Positions 8,484 to 18,900 of a DNA stretch of 64,000 nucleotides are shown here, piece by piece; the first letter of the stretch is position 1; each line of letters begins with the position of its first letter. The stretch comes from JAFGDI01 sp963667715 (GTDB lineage: Bacteria > Planctomycetota > Phycisphaerae > Sedimentisphaerales > SM23-30): contig OY763926.1 in the NCBI GenBank assembly GCA_963667715.1, positions 3,100,001-3,164,000 on the forward strand, given 5' to 3'. The translations under genes were made by a program, and so were the position numbers. The notes beneath the pieces were generated by a model. It made no database searches. It saw only the letters and a program-made list of their open reading frames with translations, and was not told the DNA's origin.

Positions 8484-10460
8484 CTATTTGAGTGGCCAAT
8501 CGTCAGTTCTAAATGATGATGCAGGCAGGCCATCTGCATTGAATAGATTTGGCTGACACCATTCTGCCCAGCCGTAGCGGACGGCTACTGGTATTGATAC
8601 TTCCGGACTGGAAACAACTACTTTGTCGCCGTCAATTACTGCTGTTGCATTAACGAATATCTTATCCTCGCCTGCAATCACAAAATCGGTCAGCGGGCCA
8701 TCTTTAGCGACCAGACCATTGCAAACATAATCAAATGAAAGTATGGCCTTGTCGCCTTTAACCTTCATAGATTTATATAGAGGGCCTGAATAGGTTAACT
8801 TCTTATGCTTATAAGTCTTTGCCAGAGCCAGACGAGCTAATCTTTCACCTACATTTAACTTATCTTTAGGGTGAATATCTCTTTCTTCACCAATATCCAT
8901 CGTAACAGCCATTCCAACATTATCGAGCTTTTTCAGGGTCATAGACTGAGTCTCACGCAATGCTCCAGAGCTGTTAGAGTCAAAATACTGGAAAGGTGCA
9001 ATTTGTACAAAGTAGAATGGGAACTTACCCTGCCCCCAATCGTGACGCCAGTTAGTGATCATGGCGGGGAAGATATCACGATACAAAATAGGATCATAAC
9101 GGTTTGACTCACCCTGATACCAGATCGCACCTGCAATGCGGTATGGGATCAATGGGGAAAGCATAGCATTATACAGCACGGTAGGAGTGTTCATATTGTA
9201 ATCCAAGCCAGATTTCGGTGTATTTGGTATATCTTCACACCGGCTGATCTTATACTTCCAGGATACCGCCAAAGAAACACAATCTGAAACATTTGCACCA
9301 GGTAAACCGATACGCATATCCTCTGGGTTTACACTATCAAAGCCGCCATCGCCAGCTGTGTCAATAATACGAACAGCAATAGCATTTTTGCCCTGCTTAA
9401 GAGCGGAGGCTGGTATTGTATAAACACGTGGGATATACCAGCTATCAAGGGTCGTTACAATATGCTTGCCATTAAGCCATACGCTATCTGAATCATCGAT
9501 AGGGCCAAGGTGCATTTCCAGATCTCTGCCTGCCATAGATGCCGGCAGGTCAACGTCCAGCCTGAACCATACAATACCATCAAAATTCTTTAGCTCTGTA
9601 TCACTTTCTGACCATTTCTGCGGCTGAACCATATCTTTCCAGTTAGAATCGTCGAAGTTTTGTGCCTGCCAATTCTTGCGAGAGCCTTCATCGGCAGCTG
9701 TCAGCTCTTTTTCCCACTCAACGATATCACTTTCATATCTCTCTAATAATTTATCCTTATCGTGTATCAGATAATGAATATTTTCTAGTGTTCTGGTAAA
9801 ATATTTGAATGGTTTTAGTGCCTTTGGACTGGTCCAGGCTTCAGAAACGGTACCACCCCAGTTAGTTGCTATAAGCCCTATCGGTACATCAAGCTCTGTG
9901 TGCAGTTTCCGGCCAAAGAAATAAGCCGCCGCAGAGAAACCGCCCCAGCTGCCGTGATTGGCAACCGTTTCAGGTGTGCACCTTACCCAATTACCCTTAA
10001 CATCATTTAAAGGGACAAGCGAGGTAGCATGATCAACATCAAATAAGCGAATATTGGGATAATTTGCCGCGGCTATTTCTTCAGCGGCATTATTTACCAC
10101 ACCTATTCCCATCTCCATATTTGACTGGCCGGAACAGATCCAAACCTCACCGATAAGCACATCTTTTATAGTGATCTTATTATTTCCGTCAATGGTCAAT
10201 GTATATGGCCCGCCAGCTTTTGGGGTACGGAGCTTAACCTTCCACTTCCCTTGTGAATCAGCTTTGGTAGAAGCCGACTTTCCCCAACTAGCTGTAACCT
10301 TAACCTTTTCACCCGGTTCAGCCCAGCCCCATACAGGAGCCGCTTCCTTTTGCTGCAAAACCATATGGTCGCTAAATTGAGCTGGCAATTTCACATCTGC
10401 CTGGACTGATGAAATACAAAAAGCCAAAAGCAACAAACACAATACATAGATTCTTTTCAT
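8484..10460 (-). CDS. Secreted sialate O-acetylesterase-type carbohydrate esterase
   Basis: 658 residues from the chosen ATG at 10460, which has AAAGGAT five bases upstream and begins a clean signal peptide (MKRIYVLCLLLLAFCISSVQA); an ATG 18 bases further upstream would spoil it. The nucleophile Ser113 lies in ICSGQSNMEM and a second block reads IWYQGESNR, the two hallmarks of the SASA (sialate O-acetylesterase) SGNH family. A jelly-roll-like insert (about 265-375, containing WFRLDVDLPASMAGR) separates the two blocks, as in many planctomycete and Bacteroidetes members. The enzyme removes acetyl groups from sugars; in this setting acetylated xylan or pectin-like chains are more likely than sialic acid. 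It is single and ends in its own terminator. Confidence 0.9.
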   Translation of the reverse strand: MKRIYVLCLLLLAFCISSVQADVKLPAQFSDHMVLQQKEAAPVWGWAEPGEKVKVTASWGKSASTKADSQGKWKVKLRTPKAGGPYTLTIDGNNKITIKDVLIGEVWICSGQSNMEMGIGVVNNAAEEIAAANYPNIRLFDVDHATSLVPLNDVKGNWVRCTPETVANHGSWGGFSAAAYFFGRKLHTELDVPIGLIATNWGGTVSEAWTSPKALKPFKYFTRTLENIHYLIHDKDKLLERYESDIVEWEKELTAADEGSRKNWQAQNFDDSNWKDMVQPQKWSESDTELKNFDGIVWFRLDVDLPASMAGRDLEMHLGPIDDSDSVWLNGKHIVTTLDSWYIPRVYTIPASALKQGKNAIAVRIIDTAGDGGFDSVNPEDMRIGLPGANVSDCVSLAVSWKYKISRCEDIPNTPKSGLDYNMNTPTVLYNAMLSPLIPYRIAGAIWYQGESNRYDPILYRDIFPAMITNWRHDWGQGKFPFYFVQIAPFQYFDSNSSGALRETQSMTLKKLDNVGMAVTMDIGEERDIHPKDKLNVGERLARLALAKTYKHKKLTYSGPLYKSMKVKGDKAILSFDYVCNGLVAKDGPLTDFVIAGEDKIFVNATAVIDGDKVVVSSPEVSIPVAVRYGWAEWCQPNLFNADGLPASSFRTDDWPLK

Positions 10461-10843
10461 AATTATCCTTTCAAACATTATCTGCCAACAAAGCCTCTGA
10501 AAAGTCAGAATAAACTAAAACATAAACCATTTTCATACAAACACTAACAAATTATTTACAAATCTTTATTATCATTATTATACCAATTTAAATAAAAGAC
10601 CATGCTGAATCCAGAACAGCATATATATAGTAGTAACATGACTAAATAGTAAAGTTCATATAAATGTTATAAATTAACAAAAAAGTCAGACACGAACAGG
10701 CAATACAAGTGTTTTAGAGAAGTTGATAACAGTATTTTGGGTAATAATGGTTTGTTTTTGGTTATTGGTGGTTAGTTTAGTAGAATAATAGAGTATTGTA
10801 GCTGAGGTAGAATAAATAATCCCCGCAAGCAGGAGAATATCTT
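10461..10843. other. Divergent promoter region
   Basis: 383 bases between the divergent esterase and GxGYxYP genes, AT-rich. It should hold both promoters. A weak candidate for the plus-strand gene is TTGGTT (10758) with TAGAAT (10781) 17 bases apart. No coding or RNA signal was seen. Confidence 0.4.
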
Positions 10844-13420
10844 ATGATCAATAAAGTTCGCAAGCTGATAGCTAAATCTAGCTTAGTCTTTATATTATCG
10901 TTATTTACAGCAGATTATGCATTCGGTGTCATATATGACACCAGTGTAAATCTTATATCAGTTAACCCTAGTTTTGAGAGCAATACCTGGGGCTGGTATA
11001 ATGCCGGCGGGACAATAGACAGTACAACAGCTAGTGACGGGGTAAGAAGTGGTAAGTTGTCAGCTACAGCTGGTCAGACTTGCGACTGGCGTAGTCAGGG
11101 TTACACTACCGTAGTTCCGGGCGAGAGTTATAAATTTATATTTGACTATAAGACCTCTTCAGGAGCAACTGGCAAGCCTCAGATCCGGCTGCGATTCTAT
11201 GCGATAAGCGGCGGCGCTTTTATGGGCGAGATCCAGCGTGATCTGTCACTGACCAATAACAACTGGCAGACAGTAACGGCGACAATGGCATGTCCAAATG
11301 TGCCGTGTACGGTTGATGTTTTCTATACTACAAACCGATTCGGATCATTCAACGGCTACGCATGGCTTGACAATGTAAAGCTGCACCCTGAGCTGGAAGA
11401 GCTGTATGTTCCGGCTGACGGCTCTGAAGGCTGGTCAGATGAGCCGTTCTTGCGCTGGCCTGAGGTGCCGGAAGCTGATGCATATCTGCTATATACTGGC
11501 AATTCATACGAAGAGGTAGATGCAGCCGAATACCCGATTTATCCTGGTGATTTTGATCTGGATGCGAAAGTAGACCTGGAGGATTTTGCACTTTTAGGTA
11601 AGCAATGGCTTACTGGCGAGCTACCAGCAAGCGGGCCGGTAGCAGACACAAATAATGACGGGCTGGTAGATATCTCAGACTTGAGTACGGTCGCAACGTA
11701 CTTTACCGAGAGTAATGAGATTCCTCTGCCATTTGAGATGGTGAGATATGATTATCCATTTAAGAAGATATATTTCCCGGGGAGTGATGCGACATATTAC
11801 TGGCGGGTTGACACATTGATCGACGGCGAAGTAGAGAGAGGCCCTACACTGGAATTTAGCTGTAGGGACTATCTGGACTACAATATTGCCGAGCCAACGT
11901 ATATATATTATGTTCGCGATACATATATGAGCCAGACACAACAGGTAATGTTCCAGTCGCTGGAAGGTTTGATCGCCCGCGATAAGCCAGAGCTTTACCT
12001 GCTGACAAGCTGGAACGAGGCGTGGCTGGCAGACTTGAAGTCAAACTACGGGATTAATTATACGAGTGCAGCAGGAATGGCCGGGGGAGGCGATAAGGCA
12101 TTAGGCTGGGTACTTGACCGCTATGCAAGCAGATACAGCGGATATATACTGTGTGACAGCTATAACGATCCGGATTCACTGACAGCGGCAATTTCGCTGG
12201 CAGCGGCAATGGAAAGTGCTATCGTCGTTGATGTGGAAGATGAAGGTTATATGACAAGCCGGAACAAGCCGCGGTTAGCGGATATGCGAGGCAAGGACGA
12301 GAAATGGGTCTGGGACAACTATAAAGACAATTTTACAAAAGAAGCGATCTTTGTCCAGCGTAGTGATATTAATTCACATGGTAAAAGATTGAGAGACCTG
12401 CCAATCACACTGCGGGCACTAACATGGTGGAACTCTAGCTATAATGATACCGAAGAGGTATTTAGCGAATATAAGAAGAATATCCCGTGCTACGGCTGGG
12501 ACAGCCCGGTAATGAGCGGTGAAGGCGGCGCAGTGCGTTACCATTCTGAGCATAGTATGTATACAGTTGTGACAGACTGGTCGCTGAACTTGTCGCTATT
12601 TGCTGGTATGGCGTCACATGAGCCGAAGATAACATTTAAGCAGCCTTGTAGCGATAATAAATATACGTCGGAAGATAATGTTCACTATGTAACTTTTATC
12701 ATCAGTGATATGGATAATGCAAATGTACTGTTTGACTATACCGGTTGGGCAGTGAATACTAACCGCTACGCAAGCCCTTATCGGGGCAGATTTGCAATGG
12801 GCTGGGGTATGCCGCCGCTGATGACGAAGCTTGGGCCGTCAGTAATGAAATGGTGGTATAGCCGGGCAACAGAGAAAGACTGTTTTGTGGGTTATTGTTC
12901 AGGAGCTGACTATTTTAATCCATCACATTTTCCAGATCTGGATATCCACACGAGCCATCTGGTAGAATATATCAAGGAAGCAGACCTCAAAACTATGCTG
13001 ATAATAGATGGTTTAATGCCAGAGAAGAGCCTAAGCCAGGACTATTATGAGGTTGCCAAGCATTATACTATCTTTGGTGCAATACGCGGGTTATTTTACC
13101 TGGAATATCAGAGGTATGCCCCATATGATGGCGATATATACTGGTTCGATGGCAAGCCAATGATGACAGCGAGATACGATTTCCGTAGTGACGCATTCTA
13201 TAGTGCAGTACGAACTACGCCGGAATCGCTGGCGGCGAGTATTAATGCTCTACCAGCTACCCCTGAGAATCAGAATGGATATACTTTTGTTACTGTACAT
13301 GCCTGGAGTAAAGGCTGGAATGATGTATTACAATGTATTAACCTGCTGGACTCGGACGTTAGAGTAGTAACACCAAACGAGATCATCGAACAGCTTTATA
13401 TGCATAATGTTGAAGAATGA
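10844..13420 (+). CDS. Secreted GxGYxYP-type putative glycoside hydrolase with dockerin-like insert
   Basis: 858 residues with a signal peptide (about 1-29) and an AGGAG site 8 bases before the ATG. In order: a CBM4/9-like jelly roll (about 35-185, NPSFESNTWGW), a fibronectin-like domain (about 190-345, ending TYYWRVD) that is interrupted by a dockerin-like double repeat (about 235-287: GDFDLDAKVDLEDF and ADTNNDGLVDISDL), then a C-terminal region of about 500 residues. That region contains VGYCSGADYFNPSHFP, a variant of the GxGYxYP signature of a putative glycoside hydrolase family, and ends with a conserved-looking NLLDSDVRVVTPNEI block. The catalytic activity of the family is not established. 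It is the only plus-strand gene in the degradation region. Confidence 0.78.
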   Translation: MINKVRKLIAKSSLVFILSLFTADYAFGVIYDTSVNLISVNPSFESNTWGWYNAGGTIDSTTASDGVRSGKLSATAGQTCDWRSQGYTTVVPGESYKFIFDYKTSSGATGKPQIRLRFYAISGGAFMGEIQRDLSLTNNNWQTVTATMACPNVPCTVDVFYTTNRFGSFNGYAWLDNVKLHPELEELYVPADGSEGWSDEPFLRWPEVPEADAYLLYTGNSYEEVDAAEYPIYPGDFDLDAKVDLEDFALLGKQWLTGELPASGPVADTNNDGLVDISDLSTVATYFTESNEIPLPFEMVRYDYPFKKIYFPGSDATYYWRVDTLIDGEVERGPTLEFSCRDYLDYNIAEPTYIYYVRDTYMSQTQQVMFQSLEGLIARDKPELYLLTSWNEAWLADLKSNYGINYTSAAGMAGGGDKALGWVLDRYASRYSGYILCDSYNDPDSLTAAISLAAAMESAIVVDVEDEGYMTSRNKPRLADMRGKDEKWVWDNYKDNFTKEAIFVQRSDINSHGKRLRDLPITLRALTWWNSSYNDTEEVFSEYKKNIPCYGWDSPVMSGEGGAVRYHSEHSMYTVVTDWSLNLSLFAGMASHEPKITFKQPCSDNKYTSEDNVHYVTFIISDMDNANVLFDYTGWAVNTNRYASPYRGRFAMGWGMPPLMTKLGPSVMKWWYSRATEKDCFVGYCSGADYFNPSHFPDLDIHTSHLVEYIKEADLKTMLIIDGLMPEKSLSQDYYEVAKHYTIFGAIRGLFYLEYQRYAPYDGDIYWFDGKPMMTARYDFRSDAFYSAVRTTPESLAASINALPATPENQNGYTFVTVHAWSKGWNDVLQCINLLDSDVRVVTPNEIIEQLYMHNVEE

Positions 13421-13512
13421 TATAAAGAAGGATTTAGGAGTTAGAATTTAGTAATTAGATTACTTACTTTCTAATCCCTTCGAGAGAGGCTATTTGATAG
13501 AGTATAAAAAGT

Positions 13513-13545
13513 AACAGGCAGCTGTATTGGATACAGCTGCCTGTT
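13513..13545. terminator. Bidirectional terminator between convergent genes
   Basis: AACAGGCAGCTGTA and its exact complement form a 14-base stem with a 5-base loop. T-rich sequence follows on the plus strand (TTTGTGT) and on the minus strand (ACTTTTTATAC). It serves the GxGYxYP gene and the LamG/dockerin gene, which converge here. Confidence 0.85.
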
Positions 13546-13576
13546 TGTGTAAATGGTCAATTTATGGAGATCTTGA

Positions 13577-15730
13577 TCATTCTACGCATTGAGGATAAAG
13601 ACCACAGCTGAGCCAGCTATTAGCCAACATAGCGAAGTCTTGAATATTAACAGCACAGTCATTATTGAAGTCGAATTTAGCTTCAGGCTTCTGAGACTGG
13701 ATACAAACGGTCTTGCCAGTATCACCAACATAGATATCAGCAACTTCATACTCGTCCATAGCATAATTATAGATATTAAAGCTATCGAGCTGACCAACAA
13801 AAGATTCCGTCATAGTACCACGGCTATTCTTAGACATGTAAGTCATTGGATATTCCCAAGGGATGAAGTTAGTTAGTTCTGCAACAGCAGCAGTAGTATT
13901 TATCTCACCATTAACAAAGAAGGTGAGGTTAGCACCATCGTAGGTCAAGGTCACATACGACCAAACACCATCCGGAGCAGCATTAGTAGGAGTATCAATC
14001 GAAATTGAAACCTCATTTTCAGCTCTCATATAAAACCTTAGAGCGTTATTGGCATTAACACCAACCTGCATACCTGTATGATTACCGAGATTGAAACAGC
14101 CGAGAATGCGTCCTTCGCCAGACTGGACAGCCGAAGGTTTGATCCAGAACGAATAAGTGAACTGATCCATACCATTACCAAAGCCGGCCTTTGGATAAGC
14201 ATCGACAGAGAGAAGGATATATCCAGAACCGTCAGCAGATTCAGCTGCAAATTCGCCAATCTTGCCGTCGACTATGTTTAGACCACCAACAGCCGTACCA
14301 TCATTAGTACCAACAGTGTCAACAAGTCCATTTTCAAATTCATAACCAGCGAGTAGTTTCTTGCTGATAAGTATAGCAGAATCAGTTGGGGTAGAACCAC
14401 CCTCGCTAGTTAGGATACAGTAGTAATTGCCTTCATCAGCGAGAACAGAGTCCTGAATCTCAAGAGCAACTGAACTGTCGTCCAGAGAAAGAGTAAATCT
14501 GCCGCCAATAGTAATTGGCTGCTCATCTTTATACCAAACAGCAGTAACAGGACTGAGGCTGGTATATTCAGCAGTGAAAGTAACAGTTTCGCCTGGAGTA
14601 AATCTAACAGACTGCGGCTGGACAGTGTAGTCAGGCACACTCAGAAGAGTACTGAAAGTCCAGGTATCACCAACATAGTTATTTGGATCTTCGTCAGCGA
14701 GGATACCGCCCTTGCCGTCAGATAGAGCTTCAACAACTCTCCAGCTGTAGGTTTTGTCATAATCCAAAGCTACAGGACCAAAAGAAGCTGTCTTAGTGTT
14801 ATAATCAGTAACATTAACTTCACCGATCTTGTACATATTCGGGTCGGTTGTACCACCATTGATATATAGAAGATGCTTCTTCACTTCCGGGTCAACTACG
14901 GTAGGATTAAGCGGATTTGGAGCTGCATCCCACTGGAAGGTAACCATGACATCATCTTCAGGTTCGCCAACAGCCGTAGCACCATTTGCAGGTGTTGGAG
15001 CAGTAACTGAAACAGTATACTTATTGATAAGCCATGAGTTAACAGCATCGATCTCTTCTGGAGTTAGAAGTCTGTTATACATAAGAATAGTAGCGACATC
15101 ACCTTCCATAAAGGCTTTTTCGCCACGATTGTAAGAACCAATACCAAGAGCACCAGGATTAACAGTTGAGGTATTGGAGCCAGATTGAACAACAGCACCG
15201 TCGAGATAACACTGAGCAGTAGAGGTAAGCGAGAATACGTGAGTATTGGTATCGCCACCACTTCTGTATTCGCCAGAATTACCTACTCTCCAGCAGAAGC
15301 TGTTAGAGTTGGTACCAAAACGAATACGCCCATCAGGAGCACTAGAATTCTGGCCAGTAACCATATACTGTTCGAAATTGTAACGATCATACTTTCCGAC
15401 AGCAAACATAGTAAATGAACCAACATTTAACATATTGTTATTGAGGGTCATAAACTGGCCGCCATCAAAGCTGACTGCGGCATGGCCTTTGAATATATCG
15501 CTGTTAGCAACATAGGCTGGCATACTACTAGCCGATGTTTGCTGCGCATCATTTCCCTGGCCGGAGGAATCGATCCAAGTGCCAATCTTGTTTTCAGAAT
15601 CAACTACAGATGCAGGGATAGCATCGGCATCCAATTCTAAAACCAGACCGCTGGTAACCGGAACAGCTCTGAGCGAACCGGCGGCATACAATAATACCAG
15701 ACTGGACAACATTGTCATCACTCTTTTCAT
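13577..15730 (-). CDS. Secreted protein with two LamG domains, Ig-like domain and dockerin-like C-terminus
   Basis: 717 residues from the ATG at 15730, chosen because AAAGGTGG lies 8 bases upstream and a signal peptide (MKRVMTMLSSLVLLYAAGS) follows; the longer frame begins with untypical sequence. Order: LamG/concanavalin-like domain (about 28-245), fibronectin-like domain (about 250-365, YSWRVVEA), Ig-like domain (about 370-455, with the DEGNYYC disulphide signature), second LamG domain (about 460-665), and a single dockerin-like repeat (FDFNNDCAVNIQDFAMLANSWL) at the end. No catalytic domain was recognised, so it probably binds carbohydrate or other proteins outside the cell. It follows the GH115 gene, from which a terminator separates it. 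Confidence 0.75.
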   Translation of the reverse strand: MKRVMTMLSSLVLLYAAGSLRAVPVTSGLVLELDADAIPASVVDSENKIGTWIDSSGQGNDAQQTSASSMPAYVANSDIFKGHAAVSFDGGQFMTLNNNMLNVGSFTMFAVGKYDRYNFEQYMVTGQNSSAPDGRIRFGTNSNSFCWRVGNSGEYRSGGDTNTHVFSLTSTAQCYLDGAVVQSGSNTSTVNPGALGIGSYNRGEKAFMEGDVATILMYNRLLTPEEIDAVNSWLINKYTVSVTAPTPANGATAVGEPEDDVMVTFQWDAAPNPLNPTVVDPEVKKHLLYINGGTTDPNMYKIGEVNVTDYNTKTASFGPVALDYDKTYSWRVVEALSDGKGGILADEDPNNYVGDTWTFSTLLSVPDYTVQPQSVRFTPGETVTFTAEYTSLSPVTAVWYKDEQPITIGGRFTLSLDDSSVALEIQDSVLADEGNYYCILTSEGGSTPTDSAILISKKLLAGYEFENGLVDTVGTNDGTAVGGLNIVDGKIGEFAAESADGSGYILLSVDAYPKAGFGNGMDQFTYSFWIKPSAVQSGEGRILGCFNLGNHTGMQVGVNANNALRFYMRAENEVSISIDTPTNAAPDGVWSYVTLTYDGANLTFFVNGEINTTAAVAELTNFIPWEYPMTYMSKNSRGTMTESFVGQLDSFNIYNYAMDEYEVADIYVGDTGKTVCIQSQKPEAKFDFNNDCAVNIQDFAMLANSWLSCGLYPQCVE

Positions 15731-15882
15731 ACTTAACCACCTTTCCAAAATAGTTAACTTAAAAACTCCAAAACAACAAGTAGATATTCGTATTTTAGAT
15801 AATACGAGAAAGAAAAATCCTACTACATGACCATACACATATCATCACAATTCTAAAACACGAAAACAACAAACAAATTAAA

Positions 15883-15920
15883 TCACAGTCTATCCCCGGA
15901 GCCCCAGAGATAGACTGTGA
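15883..15920 (-). terminator. Terminator after the GH115 gene
   Basis: TCACAGTCTATC and GATAGACTGTGA form a perfect 12-base stem around a GC-rich 14-base loop, 12 bases beyond the GH115 stop. On the minus strand it is followed by TTTAATTTGTTTG. The T-run is interrupted, so termination may be partial. Confidence 0.6.
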
Positions 15921-15932
15921 GATATAAAGAAC

Positions 15933-18900
15933 TTATTTAACCACACGGGTTTCCTGCGGACCGGTATGACTGGCAGCAGGAGTACCGATAATGATCTTGT
16001 CAATAACAACACCCGGATCAACCATCCAGATCTTGAGCTTGTGCTTTCCGACGCTATCAATGTTATGAATAGATTCCGGAATAGCAACACCCTGTAGGAC
16101 ATTCAGGTTCCACTGAGAAGACCACTCAAGGGTATCAAACTCAACCATTACCGGCTGCTGATCGTCGAAAGCGACGGCATAACGCAGACCATGATCAGAA
16201 GATACTGCATGAGTTGGTATCGCTCTAACGGTTACCTTCTTATCACCAGCATTCCACAGGTAGACATTGTATTCAACCGAAGGATAGTTAGATACCGCCT
16301 GAGCAACATTAGCGGCTGAAGCCATATCGAAAGGCTGAACGGTGATAGAATCGCCAGTAGAGCCCAGAGTAGTTATCTCTCTCCATCCGGCACCATCTAC
16401 ATCATTGCAGTTAGAGTAGTTTTCAGCTTCGATACTGACACAACCCTTAGACTCGACAAAGCAGTCTGCAATATCAGCTGGGCGAGGTGACTGTGGATTG
16501 AACACGGAAACATTAACCACCTGTTCACCTTGCGGGCCAGCAATGGTTATAGTTTCATCATGGGTACCAAATGGTACATTCTGCCAGTCGAGAGTCACCC
16601 AGATACGCTGCTGATCAGAAACACTACCAGCGACTGCACTGAGCTTGATCCAATTAGCAGATACATTAGTAGACCAGACAAAAGAATTGTTACCCTTATT
16701 GAATATATCAATAAAGTGACGCTGTTTGGTAAATACATCAAACTGCGGCAGCATATCAGGAGTAACAGGATTATCAAGCGGCTGAACCTCAAGAGCAGTA
16801 AATGCCGCTGAGTCGTTATAAGAGCCGAAACCGATCTGACCATTGTGGAACACACCTGAGATCACAACGTTTTTGCCACTATAACTAATAGTCAGGCCAC
16901 TAGCATTGTACTTAACAGCCAGGTCATGGAACTGATTGTCAGGAATAGCAATATCCACACCCTTGATCGTATTGCGAATACCATTGGCAATATGATGCAG
17001 AGCAGAATTTGCACTATTGTTACACAGAATGAGATAATAGTAGTTCATAGGGTCCTGATAGCCAAATACAAGTGCAAGATCGGCTGAACCATTTGAAGCG
17101 AAGCTATCACAGCTGCGTACCTGACAGCTCAAGTCGAAATAATCATAACAATGATCATTCAGAACCGAGAGTTCGCCAAGTCGGTCGCCAGATAGGTTTT
17201 CATAACTGCTGGTATTGATAGCGTATTCATTACCAGAACCGTAATCTCTAACTGACCAGCGAGCCTGATTGATCGACTGGAAGTTCTGTGCTATACCATC
17301 AGTGAAGTAATCACTATATGCAGGTGAAGGTTCAAATCCACCAGCTATTTCCTGGTCACAACCTTCAATAATAACGCCCATACTTGGACCATTAACCGGA
17401 GAAACCGAACTGGTCGCAGGCATTCTGAAAACAGACATATTACGTGGAGTCCAGCTGATAACATCTTTCCATTTACCATCAGCCATTACATTATTATAAT
17501 AATCAGTTTCAGCTATGATCTGCTGGTAAGCATTTGTCGCCATAGCGGCATACTTATCAGCGACAACTCTGCCCTGAGAAGCGTAAACAGCATTCTTACG
17601 AGCATAAAGTATCTTCTGGTTCATGAGATAGGCACAACGAACCGGATATAGTACCAGCTGGTAATAAGCATCCTTACATCGAGCTGGGATATTAGTGTAT
17701 ATATTGGCAGCACGATCAGTAATATCTTTATACTGTTCGATACGACGTTCAATTTCATCACCAAAATCGGTCATGGTGAAACCAAGTCCGCCAGAGGCCA
17801 TGTGTTCAGGCTTGCGAGTCTGACTTAGACGGTAGTACTGGGCCAGAATATCAGCAATATCGTGCTTGTATTCCGGGCCAAACTGCTGCCAGGACCATGC
17901 TTCAAGATATTCATCAACATTATCGCAAGTGAAACTATCAATGTTCCACGCGAGTCTCATACTATAATCCATGCCAATTTCGGCAGGCTTAATATCACCA
18001 ACATTGAATACCCATAATCTGTCAGCACCATTAGCATAGGCTTTGGTGAGCTCTTCCCAGACAAGCGAAGGAGGAACTGAAGGCAGCCATAGATATTCCA
18101 TAGGAGGGCCAAGATATGAGAGGTGATAATATACACCAGAGCCACCAGAACGCTGCTGTTCCTGAGCATTTGATAGTCTGCGGATATAACCAAAGTTATC
18201 ATCAGGCCAAACGAGTGTAATATCATCTGGAACCTCTAGACCAAGATTATAAAGACCAAGTACTTCCTTATACGGGCAGAATATCTGCGGTACTTTTGTC
18301 ACATCCGGATTAACCAGGTCAGCGATGATCTGTCTTTGTGCCGGGAAGATCTCATTCTGCATTGCCAGCACCTTCTGGGCGTCAGTAGCACCAGAACAAG
18401 GCATACCACTATCATGAATACCACGCATACCGGTAGTATAGATATTTTCATACTGGCCGTTAGCTTCAACAGCTTCACGCCAATACTGGGTCAGACCAGC
18501 ACCGTTGGTACACCAGTCCCAAGGGCCTTTATCAGAACCGTCTTTTGGAGCATAGCGGTACCATTCCCACTCATTATCTCTTGACATCTGTTCACAGTGA
18601 GAAGAACCCATAACGATAGCATACTGATCGGCAACGATCTTGTTATCAGCAAAGCCATGGAAACCCTTGGTACATCTGTGCATAGCAGGCCAGAGATAGT
18701 TTGCTTTGAGCCTGAGCAGCAGTTCAAAAATCTTTCTGTGAGCCTTAGGGCCGATATAGCCATCTTCAGGCGAATAAGTATTTCTAGCCCAAGGCTGGAG
18801 CCCCCAGTCTTCATCGTTTATGAAAATACCGCGGTATTTAACAGAAGGCGGGCCCTGTTTGTAACGGCCAGAACGAACATAAACATGGTCACGATAATTA

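Noticed and set aside
11546..11706. Cellulosome-type dockerin implying a cellulosome
   Set aside because: The repeats are dockerin-like in their calcium-loop pattern, but such modules are widespread in planctomycete secreted proteins without cohesins, and none was seen here.
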